From contig NZ_CP051684.1 of the NCBI RefSeq assembly GCF_012849375.1, positions 930,001 through 994,000 of the forward strand: a DNA stretch of 64,000 nt, read 5' to 3'. The notes under the pieces were generated by a model. The model was not told the origin of the DNA. It was given only the letters and a program-made list of their open reading frames with translations, and did no database searches. Below are positions 53,919 to 64,000 of the stretch, one piece after another. Within the stretch, counting starts at the first letter, position 1. Each line of letters begins with the position of its first letter. A program made the translations under genes and the position numbers. The DNA comes from Duganella dendranthematis. GTDB lineage: Bacteria; Pseudomonadota; Gammaproteobacteria; Burkholderiales; Burkholderiaceae_D.

Positions 53919-54680
53919 ATGATTCCCTGGCTCGACACCAACACGCCCTTCCCCGACGTTAGCCAGGCGCTGACCACCGACGCGCCCGGCCTGCTGGCGG
54001 CCGGCGCCGACCTGTCACCGCAGCGTTTGCTGATGGCGTACCGGCACGGCATCTTCCCGTGGTTCTCGGAAGGCCAGCCCATCCTGTGGTGGAGCACCGA
54101 TCCGCGCATGGTACTGCGCACCGAACAGTTCCGTGTTTCCGACTCGCTCAAGAAAACCCTGCGCAAGGTCGAGCGCAGCCGGCAGGAAGGCGGCCGCTGG
54201 CAAGTCCGCTTCGACAGCGCCTTCGAGCAGGTGATGCGCAACTGCGCCGCGCCGCGCCGCGACGGCCCCGGCACCTGGATCTCGGAAGAGATCATCGCCG
54301 GCTACAGCGGCCTGCACCGCATGGGCCACGCGCACTCGGCCGAAGTGTGGCTCGATGGCGAACTGGTCGGAGGCGCCTACGGCGTCTGCCTGGGCCGCAT
54401 GTTCTATGGCGAATCGATGTTCGCACGCGTCACCGATGCGTCCAAGATCGCCTTGGCCTATCTGGTGCGCTTTCTGCACGCGCACGGCGTGGCGATGATC
54501 GATTGTCAACAGGAGACCGGGCATCTGGCTTCGCTGGGGGCGGCGCCGATTGCACGGTCACAATTCCTGGCGCATCTGCGCAACAATATCGACTTGCCGC
54601 AGATCAGCAAATGGGAACCCATTGCACCTCTGGGCCCGGACGGTGTTAAGCTAGCCATAGACTCCACCACCGCTCGATAG
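53919..54680 (+). CDS. aat: Leucyl/phenylalanyl-tRNA--protein transferase
   Basis: Aat adds Leu or Phe from tRNA to proteins with N-terminal Arg or Lys, marking them for ClpAP through the N-degron pathway. The 253-residue protein has [10 protein letters not shown] at the start, [27 protein letters not shown] and [18 protein letters not shown], all typical. The start abuts the NUDIX gene. The bpt gene follows after seven bases. Confidence 0.95.
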   Translation: MIPWLDTNTPFPDVSQALTTDAPGLLAAGADLSPQRLLMAYRHGIFPWFSEGQPILWWSTDPRMVLRTEQFRVSDSLKKTLRKVERSRQEGGRWQVRFDSAFEQVMRNCAAPRRDGPGTWISEEIIAGYSGLHRMGHAHSAEVWLDGELVGGAYGVCLGRMFYGESMFARVTDASKIALAYLVRFLHAHGVAMIDCQQETGHLASLGAAPIARSQFLAHLRNNIDLPQISKWEPIAPLGPDGVKLAIDSTTAR

Positions 54681-54687
54681 GACGTGC

Positions 54688-55416
54688 ATGACGCACCTGA
54701 ACGACCTGCCCTTCGCGACGCTGCAGTTTTACACGACGGCGCCCTACCCTTGCAGCTACCTTGACGCGCGCCAGGCGCGTTCGCAGGTGGCGACGCCGTC
54801 GCACCTGATCAACGCGGATGTCTACTCGGAGCTGGTGAAGAACGGCTTCCGCCGCAGCGGCATCTTTACTTATCGTCCATATTGCGACGGCTGCCAGGCC
54901 TGCATCCCGGTGCGCGTGGTGACCGACGAGTTCCGTCCCAACCGCACCCAGCGCCGCGCGTGGATGAAGCACGGCGAATTGACCGCCGGCGTCGCCACGC
55001 TGTCGTTCTCCGACGAGCATTACGACCTCTACCTTCGCTACCAGAGCCGGCGCCATGCCGGCGGCGGCATGGACCAGGACAGCCGCGATCAATACGCGCA
55101 GTTCCTGCTGCAAAGCCGTGTCAACACGCGGCTGGTGGAATTCCGCGAACCGGGCGGCACGCTGCGCATGGTCAGCATCATCGACGTGCTGTCGGACGGC
55201 CTGTCGTCGGTGTACACCTTCTTCGACCCGGATATGGAAGGCGCGTCCTACGGCACCTTCAACGTGCTGTGGCAAATCGAACAGGCGCGCGAGCTCAAGC
55301 TGCCATACGTCTACCTTGGTTACTGGATCAAGGAAAGCCCGAAAATGTCCTATAAAACCAACTTCAAACCGCTGGAAGCGCGGGTCAAAGGCGTGTGGAG
55401 CGTGCTGGACGCCTGA
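54688..55416 (+). CDS. bpt: Aspartate/glutamate leucyltransferase Bpt (arginyltransferase family)
   Basis: Bpt adds Leu to proteins with N-terminal Asp or Glu, feeding the N-degron pathway. The 242-residue protein has the Cys-rich N-terminal region [21 protein letters not shown], and [19 protein letters not shown] near the end, both typical. Bacterial homologues of eukaryotic Ate1 with this length are Bpt. It is adjacent to aat. Confidence 0.94.
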   Translation: MTHLNDLPFATLQFYTTAPYPCSYLDARQARSQVATPSHLINADVYSELVKNGFRRSGIFTYRPYCDGCQACIPVRVVTDEFRPNRTQRRAWMKHGELTAGVATLSFSDEHYDLYLRYQSRRHAGGGMDQDSRDQYAQFLLQSRVNTRLVEFREPGGTLRMVSIIDVLSDGLSSVYTFFDPDMEGASYGTFNVLWQIEQARELKLPYVYLGYWIKESPKMSYKTNFKPLEARVKGVWSVLDA

Positions 55417-55449
55417 TAAAATACGGGCGAACCACAACCTGAGCGCCCC

Positions 55450-56490
55450 ATGTCCAACAAATTCCTGTATTCCCTGGCCCGTCCTATGCTGTTTTCGATG
55501 GACGCCGAAGCCGCCCACCACTTCACCCTTCCCGCACTGAAACGCGCCGCCGCGCTGGGCCTGACCAAGCTGGTCAAGCAGCCGCAGGCCGATCCGCGCA
55601 CCGTGATGGGCATTACCTTCAAGAACCCGGTCGGCCTGGCCGCCGGCCTGGACAAGGACGGCGCCTACATCGACGCGCTGGCCGACCTCGGCTTCGGCTC
55701 GATCGAAGTGGGTACCGTGACGCCGCGCGCACAGCCGGGCAATCCGAAGCCGCGCATGTTCCGCCTGCCGGAAGCGCACGCCATCATCAACCGCATGGGC
55801 TTCAACAACGGCGGCGTCGACGCCTTTGTCGCCAATGTGCAGGCTTCGCGCTTCTACCAGAACAAGGAAGGCGTGCTGGGCCTGAACATCGGCAAGAACG
55901 CCGATACGCCGATCGAGCGCGCCACCGAGGACTACCTGCACTGCCTGGAAAAAGTCTATCCATACGCCAGCTACGTCACCGTCAACATCTCGTCGCCGAA
56001 CACCAAAAACCTGCGCCAGCTGCAAGGCGGCTCGGAACTGGACGGCTTGCTCAGCACGCTGAAGCAAGCCCAGCTGCGCCTGGCCGACCAGCATAAACGC
56101 TACGTGCCGCTGGCGCTGAAGATTGCGCCGGACATGGACGGCGACCAGGTCAAGAACATCGCCGACGCGCTGATCCGCCACAAGATCGATGGCGTCATCG
56201 CCACCAATACCACACTGAACCGCGACGCTGTCACCGGCATGCTGCATGGCGCCGAAGCGGGCGGGCTGTCGGGCGCGCCGGTGTTCCAGTTCTCCAATAC
56301 CGTGATCCGCTTGCTGAAGGCCGAGCTGGGCGATGCGCTGCCGATCATCGGCGTCGGCGGCATCATGCAGGGGCTGGATGCGCGCATGAAGATGGAGTGC
56401 GGCGCCCAGCTGGTGCAGCTGTACAGCGGACTGATTTACGCCGGCCCGGCACTGATCAAGGATTGCGCCGACGCCCTGCGCGGCCACTAA
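55450..56490 (+). CDS. pyrD: Dihydroorotate dehydrogenase (quinone), class 2
   Basis: PyrD oxidises dihydroorotate to orotate in pyrimidine synthesis, using membrane quinones. The 346-residue protein has the short N-terminal membrane-binding helices ([22 protein letters not shown]), [19 protein letters not shown], the Ser base in [12 protein letters not shown], and GVGGIM near the end. These fit class 2 enzymes. Confidence 0.97.
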   Translation: MSNKFLYSLARPMLFSMDAEAAHHFTLPALKRAAALGLTKLVKQPQADPRTVMGITFKNPVGLAAGLDKDGAYIDALADLGFGSIEVGTVTPRAQPGNPKPRMFRLPEAHAIINRMGFNNGGVDAFVANVQASRFYQNKEGVLGLNIGKNADTPIERATEDYLHCLEKVYPYASYVTVNISSPNTKNLRQLQGGSELDGLLSTLKQAQLRLADQHKRYVPLALKIAPDMDGDQVKNIADALIRHKIDGVIATNTTLNRDAVTGMLHGAEAGGLSGAPVFQFSNTVIRLLKAELGDALPIIGVGGIMQGLDARMKMECGAQLVQLYSGLIYAGPALIKDCADALRGH

Positions 56491-56503
56491 CACGGAGTTC
56501 TGC

Positions 56504-57553
56504 ATGGACAAGGTACAACTGGGTAGCAGCCACCTCAACGTCAGCAAAATCTGCCTCGGCACGATGACCTGGGGCGAGCAGAACACCGAAGCGGAAGCGC
56601 ACAGCCAGCTCGATTACGCCATCGAGCGCGGCATCAACTTCATCGATACGGCGGAAATGTACCCGGTGATGACGCGCGCTGAAACCCAGGGCGCGACCGA
56701 GCGCTACATCGGCAGCTGGCTGAAGAAAAGCGGCCGGCGCGACCAGCTGGTGATCGCCACCAAGGCGGCCGGACCGAACGCCAGCATCAGCTGGCTGCGT
56801 GGCGGCCGTGCCCGCAACTTCGACGCCGCCAACCTGAAGGCCGCGGTAGAGACCAGCCTGAAGCGGCTGCAAATCGAGCATATCGATTTATACCAATTGC
56901 ACTGGCCGAGCCGCAACGTGCCTATCTTCGGCAACAACGTCTTCAATCCCAAGCAGGAACGCGCCGGCGTGGCGATTGAAGAAACGCTGGCCGCGCTGGG
57001 CGAGCTGGTCAAGGAAGGCAAGATCGGCGCGATCGGCGTTTCCAACGAATCGTGCTGGGGCGTGAGCGAATTCATCAAGCAGTCCGAGATCAACGGTCTG
57101 CCGCGCATCGCCACCATCCAGAACCTGTACAACCTGACCGCGCGCCACTACGAAACCAGCCTGCTGGACGAGACCTGCTATCGCGAGAACGTCAGCCTGC
57201 TGGCCTACAGTCCGCTGGCGTTCGGTCAACTGACCGGCAAATACATCGACGATCCGGCGGCGCACGGCCGCCTGACCATCTTCCCGGCCAACTGGAGCCC
57301 GCGCTACGTGCGGCCGGCTACGGTGGAAGCGGCCCGCCGCTACGTCCAGCTGGCGCGCGAGCATGGCCTGACGCCGGCGCAACTGGCGCTGGCCTGGTGC
57401 TACTCGCGCTGGTTCGTGGCCTCGACCATTATCGGCGCCACCAGCCTGGAACAATTGCAAGCCAATATCGACGCCTACAGCATTGTGTTGTCGCTGGACG
57501 TCATCAAGCAAATCGACCAGATCCACGCCGAAATCACCAATCCAGGCCAGTAA
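56504..57553 (+). CDS. NADP(H)-dependent aldo/keto reductase (Tas-like)
   Basis: The 349-residue protein belongs to the aldo/keto reductase superfamily. It has LGTMTWGEQNTEAEAHSQLDYAIERGINF, the catalytic Asp and Tyr in FIDTAEMYPV, and VIATKAAG with the conserved Lys. DLYQLHWPSRNVP gives the active-site His. These fit the Tas group. The physiological substrate is unknown. It begins 13 bases after pyrD. Confidence 0.93.
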   Translation: MDKVQLGSSHLNVSKICLGTMTWGEQNTEAEAHSQLDYAIERGINFIDTAEMYPVMTRAETQGATERYIGSWLKKSGRRDQLVIATKAAGPNASISWLRGGRARNFDAANLKAAVETSLKRLQIEHIDLYQLHWPSRNVPIFGNNVFNPKQERAGVAIEETLAALGELVKEGKIGAIGVSNESCWGVSEFIKQSEINGLPRIATIQNLYNLTARHYETSLLDETCYRENVSLLAYSPLAFGQLTGKYIDDPAAHGRLTIFPANWSPRYVRPATVEAARRYVQLAREHGLTPAQLALAWCYSRWFVASTIIGATSLEQLQANIDAYSIVLSLDVIKQIDQIHAEITNPGQ

Positions 57554-57675
57554 ATCCGGGCGCTGTAACAACAATATTCAAAATTCACATATGTTAATTG
57601 CTAACGAGTAGTGTGCTTTGGGGGGCGCGGCATATAAGATTTACGTATTAATGCCACTTGAGAAAGAAAGTCACC

Positions 57676-60072
57676 ATGCAGAACCGCCGCACCGCTCCCC
57701 GCTTCGCTCTCGCCCCACTGCCTCGTGCCCTGCTGTTGGGCGGGCTGATGGTGACTACTTTTGCCGCGGAGGCGCAGGAAAGCAGCGTTACGGACGGCGA
57801 ATTGCAGTCCGTCGTCGTCACCGGCACCTACGCCAAGAACCGCCGCACCGTCGACTCGGAATCGCCGATCGACATCATCGGCGCGAAGGAGCTGCAAGCC
57901 AGCGGTTCGACCGAGCTGGCCACCGTGCTGGGCCGTGTGCTGCCGTCGCTGAACTTCCCGCGCCCATCCGGCGCCGACGCCTCCGACGCGGTGCGCCCGG
58001 CCCAGCTGCGCGGCCTGTCCCCGGACCAGGTGCTGGTGCTGGTCAACGGCAAGCGCCGCCACACGTCGGCGGTAGTCAACGTCAACGGCACCCAGGGCCG
58101 CGGCTCGGCGCCGGTCGACCTGAATGCGATTCCGCTGTCGGCCATCGACCACATCGAAGTGCTGCGTGACGGCGCCGCCGCCCAGTACGGTTCCGATGCG
58201 ATTGCCGGCGTGATCAACATCATCCTGAAAAAAGGCGCCAGCGGCGGCGAAGCGGAAATCGGCTTTGGCGAGTACCAGAAACGCGACGGCCGCCAACGCT
58301 CGGTGCGCGCTTCCGGCGGCCTGGCGCTTGGCGAAAGCGGCTGGGTACGTCTGGCAGTCGATGCCGCCGACCGCGATCCGACCAACCGCGCCGGCGCCGA
58401 CTTCCGCAATCCGGCCGAGCCGCTGTACGGCAAGGTCACGCAGCGCTTCGGCGATCCGGACACCAAGCCGGCCTCGCTGTTCCTCAACAGCGAATACCGC
58501 GTTACCGACGACATCGACTGGTACGCCTTCGCCAATTACGGCCAGCGCGACACTTCGGCGGCGGCCACCTGGCGCACCGCCTTCAACGGCACCGCGCTGC
58601 GTTCGCCGCTGTTCCCGCAAGGCTTCCTGCCGCTGGAAAACAGCCGCTCGACCGACACTTCGCTGGTAACCGGCGTGCGCGGCGAAAACACCGGCTGGCG
58701 CTGGGACCTGAGCGTGAACTACGGCGAGAACGAGTTCAAACTGAACCTGGACAACACCGTCAACCAGGACCTGGGCGCCAACAGCCCGACGCACTTCTAC
58801 GCCGGCCGCCTGAAGAACTCGGAAACCGTGCTCAACTTCGACGTCGCCAAGGACTTCCCGGTCGAGGCCTTCAGCGGCCCGGTCACCGTGGCGCTGGGCA
58901 CCGAGTACCGCAAGGAGACCTATGAAATCGGCGCCGGCGACGTGGCCTCGTACAGCGGCACTGGCGCGCAAGGCTTCTCGGGCTTCCGTCCGGTCAACGC
59001 CGGCAGCAACAGCCGCAACAACAAATCCATTTACGCCAACGTGGAAGCGGAGATCACCAAGCAGTTCTCGGCCTCCGCCGCGCTGCGTCACGAGCGCTAC
59101 AGCGATTTCGGCAACACCACCTCGGCCAAGGGCTCGGCCCGCTATGCGTTCAACGACATCGTGTCGCTGCGCGCTACCGCCTCGTCGGGCTTCCGCGCAC
59201 CGTCGCTGGCGCAGCAGTTCTACACGATCACCACCACCAACTTCTCCGTGGTCAATGGCGTCAACACGCCGATTGAAACCGGCACCTTTGCGGTCGGCAG
59301 CGCCGCCGCCACCGCGCTCGGCGCAACCCCGCTGAAGGCCGAGAAAGCCCGCAACTACAGCCTCGGCCTGGTGGTGCAGCCAAGCCGCAACTGGACCACC
59401 ACGGTGGACGCCTACCGCATCAATATCGACGACCGCGTGGCGCTGTCGGCCAATATGACGCTGAACCAGACGCTCAAAAATGCGCTGGCCACGCAAGGCA
59501 TTCTGGTCGGCGCGGGCCGCTACTTCACCAACGCCATCGACACCCGCACCACCGGCGTCGATGTGCTGAGCACCTACCGTTGGGACACGCGCGATTACGG
59601 CCGTTTCGACTTCACCGGCGCGTATAACCATAACAAGACGGATGTGGAAGGCATCAAAGCCAACCCGGCGATCCTGACCGCCAACGGCCTGACGCTGATC
59701 GACCGCCAGACCGTCAACCGCCTGACCGTCGGTTCGCCGAAAGACAAGCTGAGCCTGACGACCGACTGGGCCATCAGCAATTGGGGCCTGCGCGCCGTGG
59801 TCAACCGCTACGGCAGCTTCACGGTACCGCAGAACAACGCGACGCTGGATCAGACCTACGATCCGCAATGGACGCTGGACTTGTCGGGCAACGTCAAGTT
59901 GGGCAAGAACTGGCGCCTGACGGCGGGCGTGGATAACGCCACCAACCGCTACCCGGACCAGGTAACGTCGGCGGGCAACCTCAACACCAACGGCATCTAC
60001 CCGTACAGCGGCTGGGCGCCGAACGGTTTCAATGGCCGCTACTACTACGCCAAGGCCAGCTACACCTGGTAA
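57676..60072 (+). CDS. TonB-dependent receptor
   Basis: The outer-membrane receptor imports an unknown ligand with energy from TonB. The product of about 798 residues starts with a signal peptide ending FAAEA. A TonB-box-like SVVVTGT follows at the start of the mature protein. The plug domain has QLRGLSPDQVLVLVNGKRRH, IEVLRDGAAAQYGSDAIAGVINIIL. The beta-barrel ends with YYAKASYTW, with a terminal aromatic residue. I chose ATG 57676 over an upstream TTG. A palindromic repeat starts at the stop codon. A likely -10 TATAAG lies near 57633. A ligand cannot be named. Confidence 0.94.
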   Translation: MQNRRTAPRFALAPLPRALLLGGLMVTTFAAEAQESSVTDGELQSVVVTGTYAKNRRTVDSESPIDIIGAKELQASGSTELATVLGRVLPSLNFPRPSGADASDAVRPAQLRGLSPDQVLVLVNGKRRHTSAVVNVNGTQGRGSAPVDLNAIPLSAIDHIEVLRDGAAAQYGSDAIAGVINIILKKGASGGEAEIGFGEYQKRDGRQRSVRASGGLALGESGWVRLAVDAADRDPTNRAGADFRNPAEPLYGKVTQRFGDPDTKPASLFLNSEYRVTDDIDWYAFANYGQRDTSAAATWRTAFNGTALRSPLFPQGFLPLENSRSTDTSLVTGVRGENTGWRWDLSVNYGENEFKLNLDNTVNQDLGANSPTHFYAGRLKNSETVLNFDVAKDFPVEAFSGPVTVALGTEYRKETYEIGAGDVASYSGTGAQGFSGFRPVNAGSNSRNNKSIYANVEAEITKQFSASAALRHERYSDFGNTTSAKGSARYAFNDIVSLRATASSGFRAPSLAQQFYTITTTNFSVVNGVNTPIETGTFAVGSAAATALGATPLKAEKARNYSLGLVVQPSRNWTTTVDAYRINIDDRVALSANMTLNQTLKNALATQGILVGAGRYFTNAIDTRTTGVDVLSTYRWDTRDYGRFDFTGAYNHNKTDVEGIKANPAILTANGLTLIDRQTVNRLTVGSPKDKLSLTTDWAISNWGLRAVVNRYGSFTVPQNNATLDQTYDPQWTLDLSGNVKLGKNWRLTAGVDNATNRYPDQVTSAGNLNTNGIYPYSGWAPNGFNGRYYYAKASYTW

Positions 60073-60132
60073 CCCGCACGGCGGCGCGCTGGGGTCGGAC
60101 CCGTGCCGGGTCAGACCCCGGTGTGCCCGGGT
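60072..60132. repeat. Palindromic repeat, copy 2, overlapping the receptor stop codon
   Basis: ACCCGCACGGCGGC (60072-60085) matches the start of copy 1 at 48681. It is followed by GGGGTCGGACCC and GGGTCAGACCCC, which pair, and by a CCCGGGTT. The first base is the last base of the TAA stop codon. Copy 1 begins directly after its stop codon. Confidence 0.8.
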
Positions 60133-60145
60133 TTAGCGTTACGGC

Positions 60146-61750
60146 TCACGCCACCGCCAGCCGGGTCACGCGCGGTGTTGCTGGCAACGGACTCCCCGCC
60201 AGCTTGAACACGCTCACCGCCTGCGCCAGCAAGTCCGCCTGGTCGCGCATGCTTTGCGCGGCGGCGGCGGCCTGTTCCACCAGCGCGGCGTTCTGCTGCG
60301 TTACATCGTCTATCGACACGATGGCCTGATTGACCTGTTCGATGCCCGTGCTCTGCTCGCTGCTGGCGGCGCTGATCTGGTGCATGATTTCCGCCACTTG
60401 CTGCACCGACTGCACAATGCCCTCCATCGTCGCGCCAGCCTGACTGACCAGCGCCGCGCCGGCATCGACGGTCTCCACCGAACGTCCGATCAGCTCCTTG
60501 ATTTCTCTGGCCGCCGAGGCCGACCGCTGCGCCAGGTTGCGCACTTCCGACGCCACCACCGCAAAGCCCCGCCCCTGCTCGCCGGCACGCGCCGCTTCCA
60601 CCGCCGCATTCAAGGCCAGAATATTGGTCTGAAACGCAATGCCATCAATCACGCTGATGATATCGACGATCTTGCTGGAGCTTTCCTTGATCGCGCCCAT
60701 CGTGGTCACCACCTGGCCGACCACCTGGCCGCCTTTGGTGGCATAGTCGCTGGCAGTCACCACCAGCTTGGTTGCCTGCCGCGCATTCTCGGCATTCTGC
60801 GACACGGTCGAGGTCAGCTCTTCCATGGAGGACGCCGTCTCTTCCAAACTGGATGCCTGCTGCTCGGTGCGCGACGACAGGTCCAGGTTGCCACTGGCGA
60901 TTTCGTTCGACGCCGTGGCGATGGTATCCGTGCCCGAACGTACCTGGCCGACGGTGCGCGCCAGCGCATCGTTCATGTCGATCAGCGCGCGCAGCAGCTG
61001 GCCGGTCTCATCGGTGGTGTGGCACTCCATGCGCATGGTCAGGTCGCCGCCGGCCACCGCCTGCGCCATACCGACCGCGCGGTTCAGCGGCAGCGTGATG
61101 CTGCGCGTGATCACGTACAGTACCCACGCCGCCAGCGCGGCCGCCACCACGGTCAGTACAATCATCGTGGTGCGCGAGCTGGCATAGGCGCGCTCGGCCA
61201 CCGCGCTGGTCTCCTCGACAGCGGCGATCTGGAACTTGACCATGTCGTTCAAGGCATTCAGGTAAGCGGTCTGCTCCTTGCGCACCGTGGTCAGCAGATA
61301 CTTGACCGACTCGTCGCGCTGGCTCTGGTCAGTGGACATTTTCAGGAACGCGCTCTGCACCACCACATATTTTTCGCGCGCCTCCAGCACCGCCTGCAGC
61401 TTGAGCTTGCTTTGCGGGTCGCCGTCATCGGCGATCAGCTTGCCCAGCTTGTCAAGCCGTTCGACGTTTTCCACGCGGCGTTTTTCCACCCGCTCCAGCT
61501 CGGCCTTGACCACCGCCGGATCGGTCGACAGCATGGCGTTGCGCATGGCGCGGGCGATGTCGTTCAGACCGCCTATCGTTTCGTAAGCCAGGATGACCTT
61601 GGGGACTTTATCAACCGCGAGATCCTTGGTGTTGCTGTTGAGCTTACCAAGATTGCTGATGCCTTCGACGGCGATGCCGATCATGAAAATGATGGCCATG
61701 CCCAGACCGGCCGCCAGGCGGTAGCCGATTTTCCAATTACCGATACCCAT
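60146..61750 (-). CDS. Methyl-accepting chemotaxis protein
   Basis: The 534-residue receptor has an N-terminal membrane segment, a periplasmic four-helix-bundle domain (about 35-185), a second membrane segment (MIVLTVVAAALAAWVLYVITRSI), a HAMP domain and the signalling domain. The hairpin tip is EVRNLAQRSASAAREIKELI. I chose ATG 61750 (MGIGNWKIGYRL). The ligand is not known. It may work with the flagellar system whose export genes are at the left of the window. Confidence 0.92.
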   Translation of the reverse strand: MGIGNWKIGYRLAAGLGMAIIFMIGIAVEGISNLGKLNSNTKDLAVDKVPKVILAYETIGGLNDIARAMRNAMLSTDPAVVKAELERVEKRRVENVERLDKLGKLIADDGDPQSKLKLQAVLEAREKYVVVQSAFLKMSTDQSQRDESVKYLLTTVRKEQTAYLNALNDMVKFQIAAVEETSAVAERAYASSRTTMIVLTVVAAALAAWVLYVITRSITLPLNRAVGMAQAVAGGDLTMRMECHTTDETGQLLRALIDMNDALARTVGQVRSGTDTIATASNEIASGNLDLSSRTEQQASSLEETASSMEELTSTVSQNAENARQATKLVVTASDYATKGGQVVGQVVTTMGAIKESSSKIVDIISVIDGIAFQTNILALNAAVEAARAGEQGRGFAVVASEVRNLAQRSASAAREIKELIGRSVETVDAGAALVSQAGATMEGIVQSVQQVAEIMHQISAASSEQSTGIEQVNQAIVSIDDVTQQNAALVEQAAAAAQSMRDQADLLAQAVSVFKLAGSPLPATPRVTRLAVA

Positions 61751-61828
61751 GTGCGCTCCCAAAGTTGGTTGCAGGGATTCAGTATATGGTCATTTCGATA
61801 TGGCAAATGAAAAAATTGAACGACTGTT

Positions 61829-61861
61829 TTGCTGCCGCCACAACTGATGCGGCGGCAGCAA
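61829..61861. repeat. Strong hairpin just after cysB
   Basis: TTGCTGCCGCC (61829-61839) pairs perfectly with GGCGGCAGCAA (61851-61861), 11-base stem and 11-base loop. It lies five bases beyond the cysB stop on the minus strand. A T-rich stretch follows only after about 13 bases, so it is a probable but imperfect terminator of the cys operon. Confidence 0.55.
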
Positions 61862-61865
61862 CAGA

Positions 61866-62798
61866 TCAGGACAGATCCCCGCCGTTGAGGGCGGCGTCGA
61901 TGTCGGCGCGGGTCAGATCCGGCGCGAATTCCTGGATGAAGTGGTAGGCGTATGAGCGCAGGTAGGCGCCCTTGCGCACCGCCAGCCGGGTGGTGTTCTG
62001 CGCAAACAGGTGCGACGCTTCCACCGCGCGCATGCCCTTGTCGCGGCCGTGGTCGAAGGCCATCGAGGCGACGATGCCGACGCCCAGGCCCAGCGACACG
62101 TACTGCTTGATCACGTCCGAATCCATGGCGGTCAGCACGATGTCCGGCTTGACGCCGGCCTGCGCGAACGCCGCATCAATATGGCCACGGCCGGTAAAAC
62201 CGACGTCATAGGTAATCAGCGGGAACTCGGCCAGGTCTTCCAGCCTGATCGGCGAACGCGACAGCAGCGGATGGCCATCCGGCACCACGATCAAATGGCT
62301 CCAGCGGTAGCACGGGAACGACACCAGGTCCGGGAACTGCGACAGTCCTTCGGTGGCGATGCCGATGTCGGTCTTGCCGGACAAGATCCATTCGGCAATG
62401 TGCTCAGGCGCACTCTGCTGCAAGGCGATGCGCACGTCCGGATAGGCGGTGCGGAAGCTCTGCACCACTTTCGGCAGCGCGTAGCGCGCCTGCGTGTGGG
62501 TAGCCGCCACGCTCAAGGTGCCGCTCTGCTGGCCGGTATATTCCAGGCTGGCCTGTTGCAGGTTCTCGGCCTCGATCAGCAGGCGGTCGATGATCTTCAA
62601 GATCCCTTTGCCCGGCTCGGTCATGCCGGTCAGGCGCTTGCCGTTGCGTTCGAAAATCACGACGCCCAGTTCGTCTTCTAGCTCACGGATCTGGCGCGAC
62701 ACGCCAGGCTGCGAGGTGAACAGGGCATTCGCCACTTCGGTCAGGTTGTAGCCACGACGGGCTGCTTCGCGGATGGACCGCAGCTGTTGAAAATTCAT
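61866..62798 (-). CDS. cysB: LysR-family regulator CysB
   Basis: CysB activates sulfate uptake and cysteine synthesis genes under sulfur limitation, with N-acetylserine as co-inducer. The 310-residue protein has [37 protein letters not shown], the helix-turn-helix of the CysB/Cbl group. The sensor domain has [18 protein letters not shown] [21 protein letters not shown] and [11 protein letters not shown]. The start overlaps cysA by four bases. The position next to the sulfate transporter supports CysB. Confidence 0.92.
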   Translation of the reverse strand: MNFQQLRSIREAARRGYNLTEVANALFTSQPGVSRQIRELEDELGVVIFERNGKRLTGMTEPGKGILKIIDRLLIEAENLQQASLEYTGQQSGTLSVAATHTQARYALPKVVQSFRTAYPDVRIALQQSAPEHIAEWILSGKTDIGIATEGLSQFPDLVSFPCYRWSHLIVVPDGHPLLSRSPIRLEDLAEFPLITYDVGFTGRGHIDAAFAQAGVKPDIVLTAMDSDVIKQYVSLGLGVGIVASMAFDHGRDKGMRAVEASHLFAQNTTRLAVRKGAYLRSYAYHFIQEFAPDLTRADIDAALNGGDLS

Positions 62799-63865
62799 AT
62801 GGAGGCTCCTTCGTCCACGAACACCCGCAGGCGCTTTGGACGTACAACTAAAGTTTCGCCTTCTTTCAGGCCCAGGGAGCTGAAGCGCTCATTCGGAATC
62901 ACTGCTTCAATCAATTCGTTGGTATCGTCGCGTTCCAGGTCCAGCTGGGCCAGCGGGCCGATCGCATGCGCGCGGCGCAGCTTGACCACAATGCCTTCGG
63001 CGCCCGGCGTGTAGCGGTCCACTTCCAGCTCGTGCGGACGGACATAAGCCGTGCCTTTGCCGGCCGCGCCGCCTTCGCCCGGCACGGTAAAGCTGGCGTC
63101 GCCGCTGGCCAGGATGCCGTCCTGCACGCGGCCGTGGAACACGTTCACATTGCCGAGGAAGCCGTAGACGAATGGCGAGGCCGGATGGTTGTAGACCTCG
63201 TCCGGCGCACCGATCTGTTCGACGTTACCCTTGTTCATCAGCACCACCTGGTCGGCTACTTCCAGCGCTTCTTCCTGGTCGTGGGTGACGAAGATGGAAG
63301 TGACGTGCAGCTCGTCATGCAGGCGACGCAGCCAGCGGCGCAGTTCCTTGCGCACCTTGGCGTCCAGCGCACCGAACGGTTCGTCCAGCAGCAATACACG
63401 AGGTTCAACTGCCAAAGCCCGCGCGAGCGCAATGCGCTGACGCTGGCCACCCGACAGTTGCGGCGGATAGCGGTCGGCCAGCCAGTCCAGCTGCACCAGT
63501 TCCAGCAGGTCTTTCACCTTGCGGCGGATCTGGTCTTCCGACGGACGTTCGCTGCGCGGTTTGACGCGCAGGCCGAAGGCGACGTTTTCAAACACGGTCA
63601 TGTGCTTGAACAGCGCGTAGTGCTGGAACACGAAGCCGACCTGGCGCTCGCGCACATGGCTGCGCGACGCATCCTGCCCTTCCAGCAGCACCTGGCCCGA
63701 GTCCGGATGTTCGAGGCCGGCGATGCAACGCAGCAGCGTGGTCTTGCCGCAGCCGGACGGGCCCAGCAGCGCAGTCAGCTCGCCTTGCGGGAAATCCAGC
63801 GACACGTTGTTGAGGGCGACGAAATCGCCGAAACGCTTGTTGATGTTTTTAACTTGGATCGTCAT
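62795..63865 (-). CDS. cysA: Sulfate/thiosulfate ABC transporter ATPase CysA
   Basis: CysA is the ATPase of the CysTWA sulfate importer. The 356-residue protein has Walker A GPSGCGKT, the signature [16 protein letters not shown], Walker [13 protein letters not shown] and the His switch FVTHDQEEA. The C-terminal part (about 240-356) is the TOBE-like domain. The start ATG is four bases after the cysW stop. Overlap with cysB shows a single operon. Confidence 0.96.
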   Translation of the reverse strand: MTIQVKNINKRFGDFVALNNVSLDFPQGELTALLGPSGCGKTTLLRCIAGLEHPDSGQVLLEGQDASRSHVRERQVGFVFQHYALFKHMTVFENVAFGLRVKPRSERPSEDQIRRKVKDLLELVQLDWLADRYPPQLSGGQRQRIALARALAVEPRVLLLDEPFGALDAKVRKELRRWLRRLHDELHVTSIFVTHDQEEALEVADQVVLMNKGNVEQIGAPDEVYNHPASPFVYGFLGNVNVFHGRVQDGILASGDASFTVPGEGGAAGKGTAYVRPHELEVDRYTPGAEGIVVKLRRAHAIGPLAQLDLERDDTNELIEAVIPNERFSSLGLKEGETLVVRPKRLRVFVDEGASI

Positions 63866-63869
63866 GGTA

Positions 63870-64000
63870 TTACTCCGAAATGCGGGCGTCGTCAGCGACG
63901 GATTCGTTCAGGCGCCAGGCGATAAAGGTTTTCACCACCAGCGTCACCAGCGCCAGCAGCGCCAGCAGCGACGCCACGGCAAAGGCGGCGGCAAAGTTGT
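63870..64000 (-). CDS. cysW: Sulfate ABC transporter permease CysW, 3' end only
   Basis: The frame ends at a TAA at 63870 and runs off the right edge. The last 43 residues are visible: [21 protein letters not shown] forms the final membrane segment, followed by a short charged tail ending ISE. The position directly upstream of cysA, as in cysT-cysW-cysA, supports the call. The rest lies outside the window. Confidence 0.8.
   Translation of the reverse strand, partial: NFAAAFAVASLLALLALVTLVVKTFIAWRLNESVADDARISE

Overview
The window looks like a chromosome segment of a beta-proteobacterium of the family Oxalobacteraceae (Duganella / Janthinobacterium / Massilia type). Evidence is the high GC content, the gene order ribF-ileS-lspA-coaBC-dut, the cysW-cysA-cysB order, the aat-bpt pair, and a cqsA-type autoinducer synthase next to a sensor kinase and response regulator, arranged like the jqs quorum-sensing locus described in Janthinobacterium. 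All assignments come from reading the sequence; no database search was run.

Layout. 1-3.6 kb: the start of an Rpn-type nuclease gene and the flagellar export genes flhB-flhA. 3.7-9.1 kb: a fumarylacetoacetate hydrolase family gene, rsuA, a small transcription unit with an FNR-type box and an internal terminator, sppA, a Rieske protein, a HAD phosphatase and a frameshifted rluC. 9.1-12.9 kb: a long leader and rne. 13-17.6 kb: moaA, a mobA-moeA fusion, and an iron-export type ABC pair. 17.6-26.4 kb: on the minus strand, an autoinducer synthase heads a tight run with a truncated hemoglobin, rmuC, a CoA-transferase, a DeoR regulator and an MFS transporter. Divergently, the kinase and response regulator follow. 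The spacer between them holds two perfect TTGAT-N4-ATCAA boxes.

26.4-35.2 kb: a permease with adenine deaminase, then the prkA-yeaH-spoVR stress cluster. 35.2-39.7 kb: a TonB-ExbB-ExbD-ExbD energy-transduction operon and a secreted TPR protein. 39.7-47.6 kb: ribF, ileS, lspA, coaBC, dut, a PDZ lipoprotein whose M48 protease site is destroyed, an Adhesin_E-like protein and a 42-residue membrane protein. 47.6-57.6 kb: xdhC family, a DMT transporter, a DNA glycosylase, a methyltransferase with its MerR regulator, DUF29, initiator tRNA, NUDIX, aat, bpt, pyrD and an aldo/keto reductase. 57.6-64 kb: a TonB-dependent receptor, a chemotaxis receptor and cysB-cysA-cysW (cut by the window end).

Most genes are housekeeping. 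The points of real interest are: (1) the alpha-hydroxyketone quorum-sensing locus with FNR-type boxes and a co-directional hemoglobin; (2) a third FNR-type box driving a roughly 275-nt unit that ends in an intrinsic terminator inside an open frame; (3) the mobA-moeA fusion; (4) the rluC frameshift on a slippery C run; (5) a MerR-type 19-bp-spacer promoter explaining the methyltransferase/MerR pair; (6) the pseudo-protease lipoprotein; (7) a palindromic repeat family that sits directly on stop codons. I saw no CRISPR array, insertion sequence, prophage or rRNA.
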